A stretch of 64,000 bases of DNA from Arthrobacter oryzae. GTDB taxonomy: Bacteria; Actinomycetota; Actinomycetes; Actinomycetales; Micrococcaceae. The notes beneath the pieces were generated by a model. The model saw nothing but the letters and a program-made list of their open reading frames with translations, had not been told where the DNA came from and did no database searches. Below are positions 37,333 to 44,400 of the stretch, in pieces (the stretch's first letter is position 1; each line of letters starts with the position of its first letter). The stretch covers positions 620,001-684,000 of the forward strand of contig NZ_CP132204.1 of assembly GCF_030718995.1 (NCBI RefSeq), read 5' to 3'. The translations under genes were made by a program, and so were the position numbers.

Positions 37333-38472
37333 ATGGACAACCAGTCTGATCCGGAAGGAGCGGCTGAAAGCAAGCCGCCGCAGGGAAACCTCGCCTGGCT
37401 TCCCGCCTGGCTGCGCCGGCAGCCCACCTGGCTCAAGGCGGCCCTGGCCATGGTCCTGGTGATCGCCCTGGGCAGCACCGTATACGCCTTCTCCCAGATG
37501 GGACGCGGCGGATCGCCTGCCCCCACCGCCAGCGGGGTGTCGACGGCGGAAGGTGCCACCGCCACCCCGTCACCCACCGAAACGGCCACCGCGCCCGCAC
37601 CGGCCCCGCCCGCGCCACCTGCCCCGGAGCCGCCGCCGACAGCTTTGAACATCCTGCTGATAGGCAGCGACAGCCGCGGGGACTTCCGCGCCGAAGAGGC
37701 CCAGGCAGCGGCCGGAACGCCGGCCGACCAGCGCGCGGACGTGCTGATGCTGATCCACATCCCCGCCGACCGGCAAAAGGTCTACGGCATTTCCATCATG
37801 CGCGACACGTGGGCCACCATCCCCGGCTACGGCCAGGCCAAGATCAACGCCGGGCTGGAGCTGGGCGGCACCCCGCTGATGGTCAGGACCGTGGAGACGC
37901 TGTTCAACACCCGGATCGACCATGCCGTGATGGTGGACTTCAAGGGGCTCTGGGACGCCACGAACGCCCTGGGCGGCGTGGACGTCAACGTCACCGTGCC
38001 CTTCACCTCCACGCACGACACCCGCCACTACTTCCCCGCCGGCATCAACCGGCTCGACGGCGGCGCCGCCCTGGAGTTCGTCCGCGAGCGCTACGCGTTT
38101 GCCGACGGCGACTTCCAGCGGATCCGCAACCAGCAGACGTTCCTCAAGGCGTTCATCGGCAAGTTCATGAGCGAGGGCACGCTCAGCAACCCCTCCACGG
38201 TGATGCTGCTGGTCAACACCCTCCGGCCGTATGTGCTGGTGGACCCGGGCCTCACCCCGGAGACGCTGGTGCGGCTCGCGTACAGCCTGCGCGAGGTGGG
38301 CCCCGAGGACGCCGTGATGTTCCGGCTTCCCGACGGCGGCTTCGGCTTCAGCACCGACGGCCAGGCGATCGTGTACCAGAATCCCGGTGCGGTGGGCGCA
38401 ATCTCCGCAGCACTCGCCAACGGCACCCTGGCCGACTACGTGGCGGCCAACGGGTTCCAAGGCGGAAACTGA
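37333..38472 (+). CDS. LytR-CpsA-Psr (LCP) family glycopolymer transferase
   Basis: 379 residues: cytoplasmic start, one membrane segment (about 36-53), a Pro/Thr-rich linker and an extracellular LCP domain. The domain begins LNILLIGSDSRG and contains DVLMLIHIPADRQKVYGISI-type residues, the Arg/Asp pocket (SIMRDTWATIPGYG), GGVDVNVTVPF and FVRERYAFADGDFQR. LCP enzymes move glycans from undecaprenyl carriers to peptidoglycan. It follows the LMW phosphatase gene closely, so both may be co-transcribed. Confidence 0.93.
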   Translation: MDNQSDPEGAAESKPPQGNLAWLPAWLRRQPTWLKAALAMVLVIALGSTVYAFSQMGRGGSPAPTASGVSTAEGATATPSPTETATAPAPAPPAPPAPEPPPTALNILLIGSDSRGDFRAEEAQAAAGTPADQRADVLMLIHIPADRQKVYGISIMRDTWATIPGYGQAKINAGLELGGTPLMVRTVETLFNTRIDHAVMVDFKGLWDATNALGGVDVNVTVPFTSTHDTRHYFPAGINRLDGGAALEFVRERYAFADGDFQRIRNQQTFLKAFIGKFMSEGTLSNPSTVMLLVNTLRPYVLVDPGLTPETLVRLAYSLREVGPEDAVMFRLPDGGFGFSTDGQAIVYQNPGAVGAISAALANGTLADYVAANGFQGGN

Positions 38473-38626
38473 GGGTTCGAGGCAACCGGCACGGCACACT
38501 CCAGCTCCCATCTGCAGGCGATTCGGGCCTACACAGGTGGTTGGTGGAGTTTCGGGACTGGGTTTCGGTCGGGCGGCTGGCGCCGCTGAGCGGCCGCTCA
38601 GGCGTGGCCGGGTCTGGCGGTGGGGC

Positions 38627-38971
38627 TTAGGCGGCGAGGGTGAGGGCCCGGTTCCTCGAGCGTGGACCGGACGCCGGGGCCAAGTCCGCCGGAGCCAGAA
38701 CGCTGATGTTGCATTCCGACTGCAGCGGGTCGATGGACGCCGGGAGGTGGTGGGATTCCGAACATGCCTGCAGCTGCTCCATTGCAGCCGGCTCAACACG
38801 TGCGTGGCTTACGTCCACCACCAGGTGGAGTCCTTCCTTCAGATGATTTGCCCTCTTCACAACCACATACAGTGCCTGGAGGCTTTTTGCCGTCACGTGG
38901 CCTTGGGCTGCTACTTCTGCTTCTCCGCAATCGAGGTCGAGCCGTACTAAAACCTTGAGTTTGTCGTTCAA
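38627..38971 (-). CDS. Uncharacterised small protein
   Basis: 114 residues from a TTG at 38971 with GGGGAAA upstream. The first 70 residues alternate strands and helices (LVRLDLDCGEAEVAAQG, HLVVDVSHARV), loosely like a STAS domain, but the match is too weak to name. The C-terminal third is irregular. Convergent with the LCP gene. Confidence 0.5.
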   Translation of the reverse strand: MNDKLKVLVRLDLDCGEAEVAAQGHVTAKSLQALYVVVKRANHLKEGLHLVVDVSHARVEPAAMEQLQACSESHHLPASIDPLQSECNISVLAPADLAPASGPRSRNRALTLAA

Positions 38972-39134
38972 GTGTTTCCCCTATTCACTGCATGGCCGCG
39001 ACGCTGCGACCTCCATCAGACTAGGGAGCAAATGTGACGCACGCAACACTCTGCGTCACATGCGGCATGAGTAGCGTTATGAACGGCGCGTACCGTTGAA
39101 CCCGGCTCCGCCGTGGGGTAAGGGTTCGCCTACG

Positions 39135-40184
39135 ATGGAGCCGGTGAAGATCAGGACGTTTGTGGCGTGGATGGAACGCCGCCAGATCGGCCTGTATATT
39201 GCCTCGATAGTTGCCGGCGGCGCCCTGGGTTTTCTGGCACCCGGCTCGGCTGCCACCCTGGAGCTGGCGATCAATCCGGTGCTGGGGCTGCTGCTCTACG
39301 CCACGTTCCTGGGGATCCCGTTCGCGTCGCTGGGGCGGGCTGCGCGTGACGTCCGGTTCATGGCCACCCTCCTGGTGCTCAACTTCGCCGTGGTGCCGCT
39401 GGTGGTCTTTGGGCTGAGCCGGTTCATCGCCGGAGACCAGGCGCTCCTGGTGGGCGTGCTGCTGGTGCTCCTGACGCCGTGCATTGACTACGTCATCGTG
39501 TTCAGCGGCCTGGCAGGCGGGGCCAGCGAACGCCTGCTCGCCGCAGCGCCGGTGCTGATGCTCGCCCAGATCCTGCTGCTGCCGGTGTATCTCCTGGCGT
39601 TCGTGGGACCGGGCCTGGTCTCCGTGATCGACCCCGCACCCTTCGTCCAGGCCCTCGTGTGGCTCATCATCGTTCCGCTGGCGCTGGCCGCGCTGACGCA
39701 GTGGTGGGCCGGGCGCGAAGGTGCCCCTCCCGCCGTCGGACGTCCCGCCGTCGGACGTTCAGGTGACAGCACCGTCGTCGGACGCAAAGTCATGGGCGCC
39801 ATGCAGGCGCTGATGGTTCCGCTCATGATGGCGACGCTGGCCGTGGTGGTGGGGTCGCAGATCGAGGGCGTGCGCTCGGAGCTGGGTTCGCTGCTGGCGG
39901 TGGTGCCGCTCTACGCCGCGTTCCTGCTGGTGATGGTTCCGCTGGGCCTGCTCGCGGCCAGGACTGCGCGCCTGGATGCGCGGGCCACCCTGGCCGTGGT
40001 GTTCAGCGGAGCGACCCGCAATTCGCTGGTGGTGCTTCCGCTGGCCCTGGCGCTTCCGGAGCCGCTGGCCCTCGCCGCGCTGGTGGTGGTCACCCAGACC
40101 CTGGTGGAACTCGTCGGGATGGTGGCGTTTGTGCGGTTCCTGCCGCGGCTCGTGGTTCCTAGCGGTTCCCTAAATCCTAAGTAG
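39135..40184 (+). CDS. BASS/ACR3-superfamily transporter (arsenic-resistance-like)
   Basis: 349 residues from ATG 39135 with about ten membrane segments. LLYATFLGIPFASL in helix 2-3, LTPCIDYVIVFSGLAGG with the helix-4 cysteine typical of ACR3 arsenite carriers, and FSGATRNSLVVLPLALAL near the end match this superfamily. The central cytoplasmic loop carries a short repeat (AVGRPAVGRS, VVGRK). There is no arsR or arsC gene beside it, so arsenite export is unproven; a bile-acid/organic-anion symporter is the alternative. Confidence 0.8.
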   Translation: MEPVKIRTFVAWMERRQIGLYIASIVAGGALGFLAPGSAATLELAINPVLGLLLYATFLGIPFASLGRAARDVRFMATLLVLNFAVVPLVVFGLSRFIAGDQALLVGVLLVLLTPCIDYVIVFSGLAGGASERLLAAAPVLMLAQILLLPVYLLAFVGPGLVSVIDPAPFVQALVWLIIVPLALAALTQWWAGREGAPPAVGRPAVGRSGDSTVVGRKVMGAMQALMVPLMMATLAVVVGSQIEGVRSELGSLLAVVPLYAAFLLVMVPLGLLAARTARLDARATLAVVFSGATRNSLVVLPLALALPEPLALAALVVVTQTLVELVGMVAFVRFLPRLVVPSGSLNPK

Positions 40185-40234
40185 GGCCGAAGTGCCCTTG
40201 TTGGGCCGTTGCGTTAGATGTTAAACCTGAGGCC

Positions 40235-40262
40235 TTGGGAGTGCCGCGAACGGAACTCCCAA
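40235..40262 (+). terminator. Hairpin after the transporter gene
   Basis: TTGGGAGT (40235-40242) pairs perfectly with ACTCCCAA (40255-40262) over a 12-base loop. It may end the transporter transcript, though no T-run follows. Confidence 0.35.
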
Positions 40263-40298
40263 TGAGCAAATGTTGGGACGGGCTGGGGGGGTCCTTTT

Positions 40299-40318
40299 CC
40301 TCCGCTGATCAGCGGAGG
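40299..40318. promoter_or_regulatory. Perfect 20-bp palindrome upstream of secreted-protein gene
   Basis: CCTCCGCTGATCAGCGGAGG reads the same on both strands and lies 34 bp ahead of the ATG at 40353, close to its ribosome site (CAGGAG at 40341). It could be an operator or a leader hairpin that limits translation. Confidence 0.5.
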
Positions 40319-40352
40319 CCGAGTCTGACCACCTTTGCTACAGGAGACACTG

Positions 40353-40853
40353 ATGTCTAAACGCATTTTTGCAGTCATCGCCGCCGTTGTCACGGCACTC
40401 TTCCTCTTCAGCAGCCCGGCAACTGCCGGCAACCCCCATTTCATCAAGAACGCAACCACCGCAACACTCCAGGGTTCGGACCTTGTGGTCAATTTCAAGG
40501 AAGCTGGACTTCCCTCCGGCGCCGTTGAGTTCATCACGGTGACGGCGCTTCTCTCGACGACATATGAATGCGTCAACAACGGCGGCAAGAACCCGAAAGC
40601 GTCGAACAAGACGACCACGCAGACGCAAGGCAGCGTGACGGAACCATTCACAGCTGATAAGAACGGCAACATCGTCGGGTCCCTGACGCTAGAGCCGCCA
40701 ACCGCCGACGCACTGGGCTTCAGCTGCCCTTCAGGGCAAACGGTAACGTTCGTTAGCGTCACCTACTCAAACGTGACGATCAGCAGCTCACCGTCCGGCG
40801 CCTCCCTCCGGTTGGGGGGTCCCTTCACCTACACCAACCCGCTCGCACCGTAA
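40353..40853 (+). CDS. Secreted protein of unknown function
   Basis: 166 residues from ATG 40353 (CAGGAG eight bases upstream). A signal peptide is clear (KRIFAVIAAVVTALFLF, cut after ATA). The mature part is Thr/Ser/Asn-rich with two cysteines (ECVNN, FSCPSG) that could form a disulfide, and reads as a small beta-sandwich. No family recognised. Confidence 0.7.
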   Translation: MSKRIFAVIAAVVTALFLFSSPATAGNPHFIKNATTATLQGSDLVVNFKEAGLPSGAVEFITVTALLSTTYECVNNGGKNPKASNKTTTQTQGSVTEPFTADKNGNIVGSLTLEPPTADALGFSCPSGQTVTFVSVTYSNVTISSSPSGASLRLGGPFTYTNPLAP

Positions 40854-41187
40854 TCCTGCACTTCACGTGAGCTAAGGGCCGGCGGCGCCTGGGGAAGCCT
40901 CGGTCTCAGAAGGCTTGTCACCGCCGGCCCAGCTCAACGTGATCCGGAACGATGTCCGGGCCAAGTGATCGGTCTGGCGGATTCTCCCAGGGGGACCGGG
41001 TGCTCCGCCGACCGACTTCCTCAAGACTATGAAGCGCCGTCGCCGCGTGCGTGAGTGGCGGCTACTTGTCTTTAAGTTGCTGGAGTGACGCAATGTGCAG
41101 GACGCTACGCAGGGAGAAAGCGGACCACTCTATCCCCCGGTAGCGAACGCGGGTGCCAGCGGCGGAATAGCTTTATATATTGAGTCA
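40854..41187. other. Intergenic region with a large nested hairpin
   Basis: About 330 bp between the secreted-protein gene and the S9 peptidase gene. Apart from the nested inverted repeat at 40869-40935 I see no gene. The peptidase promoter probably lies in the AT-richer piece near 41170 (TTTATATATTGAG). Confidence 0.5.
40869..40935. terminator. Nested inverted repeat, probable terminator or structured RNA
   Basis: Three arms pair in order: GAGCT (40869) with AGCTC (40931), GGGCCGGCGG (40876) with CCGCCGGCCC (40921), and AAGCCT (40895) with AGGCTT (40911). The stem is long, GC-rich and has no T-run. It lies 15 bp after the secreted-protein stop. Confidence 0.45.
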
Positions 41188-43422
41188 ATGACCCAGACTC
41201 CAGTGCAGCACCCTGCCGACCACACCCCTGCGGCCGCCGCCCCCGTAGCCCGGAAAGTCCCCACCGAACGGACCCACCACGGCGACACCTTCGTGGACAA
41301 CTACGAATGGCTGCGGGCCAAGGATTCCGCGGACGTGGTGGAGCACCTCAAGGCCGAGAACGCCTACCAGGAAGCGGTCACCGCCCACCAGGAACCGCTC
41401 CGCGAAGCGATCTTCCAGGAGATCAAGGCACGCACGCAGGAGACGGACCTGTCCGTCCCGAACCGCAAGGACGGCTGGTGGTACTACACCCGCTCGGTGG
41501 AAGGCAAGGAATACGGCATCCAGTGCCGCGTCAAGGCGCAGAACACCGGGGACCCGGTGGCCGACTGGACGCCCCCGGCGGTGGAGGCCGGCGTCGAACT
41601 TCCCGGCGAGGAAGTCCTGCTGGACTGCAACGTGGAAGCCGAAGGCAAGCCGTTCTTCGCCGTGGGCGGCACTGCCGTGACCGTGGACGGCAACCTCTAC
41701 GCCTACGCCGTGGACAACGCCGGCGACGAACGCTTCACGCTGCGCTTCAAGGACCTGCGCACCGGGGAGATGCTGCCGGACGTCATCGAGAACATCTTCT
41801 ACGGCGTCTCCTTCTCCCCCGACGGCACGCGCCTGTTCTACACCGTGGTGGACGACGCCTGGCGCCCCTACCAGGTGAAGTCCCACGTGCTGGGCACGCC
41901 CGTCACCGAGGATGAGGTGGTTTACCAGGAGGACGACGTCGCCATGTGGCTGGGCTTCGACCTGTCCTCCGACCGGCGCCACCTCGTGCTGAGCATCGGC
42001 TGCTCCGAATACAGCGAGACGCGACTGCTCCGCTTTGACGATTACGACGCCGGGCTCCGCACCGTGATCTCCCGCGACGAACGGGTGCTCTATGAGGCCG
42101 AGCCGTTCCTTTTGGCTGGTCCGGCGGGACAGAATACTGAGAAGATCCTGGTGACGCACAACCGCAACGCCATCAACTCCATGGTGTCCCTGATGGACGC
42201 GGCCGAGCTCGCCAAGCCGCTGGCCGAGCAGGAGTGGACCACCGTCGTCGCGCATTCCGACCAGGTGCGCGTCAACGGCGCGGGCGTCACCTCCACCCAC
42301 CTGATTGTGTCCGTCCGCAAGGACACGATCGAGCGCGTCCAGGTGCTGGCCCTGGCCGGGCTGGGCACGCCCGCGCAGGGTGATCCGGTGGAACCAGCGT
42401 TCGACGAGGAGCTGTACACCGCCGGTGTGGCGGGCTCCGACTACGAGGCCCCGGTGATCCGGATGGGCTACACGTCCTACTTCACGCCGTCGCGCGTGTA
42501 CGACTTTGTGCTGCCGACTCCTGCTTCGCCCGCCGGCGAGCTGCTGCTCCGGAAGGAAAGCCCCGTGCTGGGCGGCTACTCCCCGTCCGACTATGTGGCC
42601 ACCCGTGAATGGGCGACGGCGGCCGACGGCACCCGCATTCCCCTGTCGGTGCTGCGGCACGCCTCGGTAGCCCGCGATTCCTCCGCGGCCGGGCTGGTTT
42701 ACGGGTACGGATCCTACGAGCTGAGCATGGACCCGGGGTTCGGCATCCCGCGGCTGTCGCTGCTGGACCGCGGGATCGTGTTCGTCATTGCCCACATCCG
42801 CGGCGGCGGCGAGCTGGGCCGGCACTGGTACGAGGACGGCAAGAAGCTCGCCAAAAAGAACACGTTCACGGACTTCATCGCGGCCACCGACTGGCTGGCT
42901 TCCTCCGGGTGGGTCTCGCCGTCGCGGATCGCTGCGATGGGTGGCTCCGCGGGCGGCCTGCTGATGGGCGCCGTGGCCAACCTCGCCCCGGAGAAGTACG
43001 CCGCCATTGTGGCCGCCGTGCCGTTCGTGGACGCGCTGACCACCATCCTGGATCCGGAGCTGCCGCTGTCCGCGCTCGAGTGGGAGGAATGGGGCAACCC
43101 GATCACGGACCCCGAGGTGTACGCGTACATGAAGTCCTACACGCCGTACGAGAACGTTGGCGCCCTGCCGTACCCGAAGATTGCCGCCGTGACCTCGTTC
43201 AACGACACGCGGGTGCTGTACGTGGAGCCGGCCAAGTGGGTGCAGGCCCTGCGCTCTGAAACCACCGGGGCGGAGCCGATCGTGATGAAGATCGAGATGG
43301 ACGGCGGCCACGGCGGAGCGTCCGGCCGGTACGTCCAGTGGCGCGAACGGGCCTGGGACTACGCCTTCGTGGCCGACTCCGTGGGCGCGACTGAGTTGCT
43401 GCCGGGGGCCGGGGTTAAGTAG
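41188..43422 (+). CDS. S9 family oligopeptidase (oligopeptidase B/prolyl oligopeptidase)
   Basis: 744 residues from ATG 41188, the usual family length. An N-terminal beta-propeller (THHGDTFVDNYEWLRAKDS, YSFDGTRLFYT-type blades) covers the alpha/beta-hydrolase domain. The catalytic triad is visible: Ser in GGSAGG (S587), Asp in SFNDTRVLYVEPAKW, and His in DGGHGGASGRY. LVYGYGSYELSMDPGF is typical of oligopeptidase B, which cuts after basic residues in short peptides. No signal peptide, so cytoplasmic. A 60-bp repeat follows 48 bp downstream. Confidence 0.92.
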   Translation: MTQTPVQHPADHTPAAAAPVARKVPTERTHHGDTFVDNYEWLRAKDSADVVEHLKAENAYQEAVTAHQEPLREAIFQEIKARTQETDLSVPNRKDGWWYYTRSVEGKEYGIQCRVKAQNTGDPVADWTPPAVEAGVELPGEEVLLDCNVEAEGKPFFAVGGTAVTVDGNLYAYAVDNAGDERFTLRFKDLRTGEMLPDVIENIFYGVSFSPDGTRLFYTVVDDAWRPYQVKSHVLGTPVTEDEVVYQEDDVAMWLGFDLSSDRRHLVLSIGCSEYSETRLLRFDDYDAGLRTVISRDERVLYEAEPFLLAGPAGQNTEKILVTHNRNAINSMVSLMDAAELAKPLAEQEWTTVVAHSDQVRVNGAGVTSTHLIVSVRKDTIERVQVLALAGLGTPAQGDPVEPAFDEELYTAGVAGSDYEAPVIRMGYTSYFTPSRVYDFVLPTPASPAGELLLRKESPVLGGYSPSDYVATREWATAADGTRIPLSVLRHASVARDSSAAGLVYGYGSYELSMDPGFGIPRLSLLDRGIVFVIAHIRGGGELGRHWYEDGKKLAKKNTFTDFIAATDWLASSGWVSPSRIAAMGGSAGGLLMGAVANLAPEKYAAIVAAVPFVDALTTILDPELPLSALEWEEWGNPITDPEVYAYMKSYTPYENVGALPYPKIAAVTSFNDTRVLYVEPAKWVQALRSETTGAEPIVMKIEMDGGHGGASGRYVQWRERAWDYAFVADSVGATELLPGAGVK

Positions 43423-43470
43423 GTTTCCCCTGCGGGGCCTGGCGGGGCCTTTGCGCGGCGCCTTGCGCGG

Positions 43471-43530
43471 CGATTTGCCGGTTTCGGCCGCTATGCGGGG
43501 TGCATAGCGGCCAAAGTTGGCAAACGGGTG
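43471..43530. repeat. 60-bp palindromic repeat, copy 1
   Basis: Core stem GGCCGCTATGC and GCATAGCGGCC around the loop GGGGT, with flanking TTTGCCGG and GGCAAACG arms. Copy 2 (46846-46905) is identical at 57 of 60 positions and in the same orientation. Both lie just after a gene's stop codon, as REP-type elements often do. Confidence 0.85.
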
Positions 43531-43568
43531 GTTACCGCCGGAATACAGGACGCTACCAAAAGATCATC

Positions 43569-43584
43569 ATCATGCTTACTATTG
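43569..43584 (+). promoter_or_regulatory. Shared 16-bp upstream motif, copy 1
   Basis: ATCATGCTTACTATTG lies 53 bp ahead of the GTG at 43638. The identical 16 bases occur at 49899-49914, 41 bp ahead of a Tudor-domain gene. The spacing fits a promoter -10 region or activator site. Confidence 0.55.
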
Positions 43585-43637
43585 ACTCGCGATAGGCACA
43601 TCGGTGTAGAAACTGCTCACTGGGGGCAGCAGAAACC

Positions 43638-44366
43638 GTGCCGGAACTGGAGTTATTCGTGAGCACTGAACAGGGTTTGACCCCGCTTTCCAACGAAGAA
43701 CTGATGGCTCAGGGCGGCACCGCGCTCCCGGACAAGGAAGTAGCCTCCGTCCTGGACCTTAATGCCGACCTGGACCTGGGCATCAACGCCGCAGCACCCA
43801 TCGACCTCGCAGTGGCAGCCAACGCCAACGTGGCAGCACCGATCGACGCGGCAGCCTCCGCGAACATCCTCTCGTACGGGTCCGAGGCCCAGGCCCTTGC
43901 TGACCAGGGCGTAATCATCGACCAAGGCATCACAGCGGATGCCACGGCCGATTCCACGCAGGACAGCACCATTGACCAGGCGCCTGAGACCACCGACGCT
44001 GACGCTACCGGCAGCGGCACGGCGGACGGAACCACCGCTGACGGAACCACCGACGGCGGCCTGCTGCCGGAGGACACTACTCCCGACGTCGGCGCTTTGC
44101 CGGTGGACCCCACCGCGGCCCTGGACGGCGACCTCCTGAACGTCAACGTGGACCTGGCCGCGGACGCGGACATCGCGGCCCCGATCAACGGCGCCGTCGC
44201 AGCCAACGCCAACGTGGCCGCTCCGATCGATGCGGCCGTGGCCGCCAACATAGGCTCCATCGACAGCGACGCCTTCGCCGTGGCACAGCAGGATGCCATC
44301 ATCAGCCAGCACATCGACGGCGCGGCCACCGCCTCAGCCGACCAGCAGTCCGATCTCCGCCAGTAG
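43638..44366 (+). CDS. Repetitive Ala/Asp-rich protein with double-glycine-like leader, candidate peptide substrate
   Basis: 242 residues from a GTG start. The first 27 residues contain LSNEELMAQGG (17-27), close to the double-glycine leader consensus LSxxELxxxxGG. A module of about 65 residues then occurs twice (41-106 and 168-235). Each copy has a central VAANANVAAPIDAA, and a Thr/Asp/Gly-rich spacer lies between them. There is no cysteine, no signal peptide and no membrane segment; composition is strongly acidic. The next gene, 33 bp downstream, encodes a protein with a PqqD-like domain and an M50 protease core, so this may be its substrate or a modified-peptide precursor. That is inference. 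It could also be a structural surface protein. Confidence 0.75.
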   Translation: MPELELFVSTEQGLTPLSNEELMAQGGTALPDKEVASVLDLNADLDLGINAAAPIDLAVAANANVAAPIDAAASANILSYGSEAQALADQGVIIDQGITADATADSTQDSTIDQAPETTDADATGSGTADGTTADGTTDGGLLPEDTTPDVGALPVDPTAALDGDLLNVNVDLAADADIAAPINGAVAANANVAAPIDAAVAANIGSIDSDAFAVAQQDAIISQHIDGAATASADQQSDLRQ

Positions 44367-44385
44367 AACCGGAGACGACGTCACA

Positions 44386-44400
44386 ATGAGCACGCCCTAA
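44386..44400 (+). other. Four-codon mini-reading frame overlapping the next start
   Basis: ATG-AGC-ACG-CCC-TAA ends with TAATG, so its stop overlaps the ATG of the M50 gene by one base. The bases ATGAGCAC occur at both starts. A ribosome binding at GGAG (44371) would meet this frame first, which could set the expression ratio of the two genes. Confidence 0.35.

Noticed and set aside
39135..40184. Calling the BASS-type gene a definite arsenite exporter
   Set aside because: The helix-4 cysteine fits ACR3, but no arsR, arsC or other arsenic gene lies next to it, so I kept a superfamily-level name.
41185..43311. 708-codon minus-strand open frame opposite the S9 peptidase
   Set aside because: It is a shadow of the high-GC third codon positions of the peptidase gene: no domains, His/Gly/Arg/Val-rich composition and no ribosome site, while the plus strand has a complete catalytic triad.
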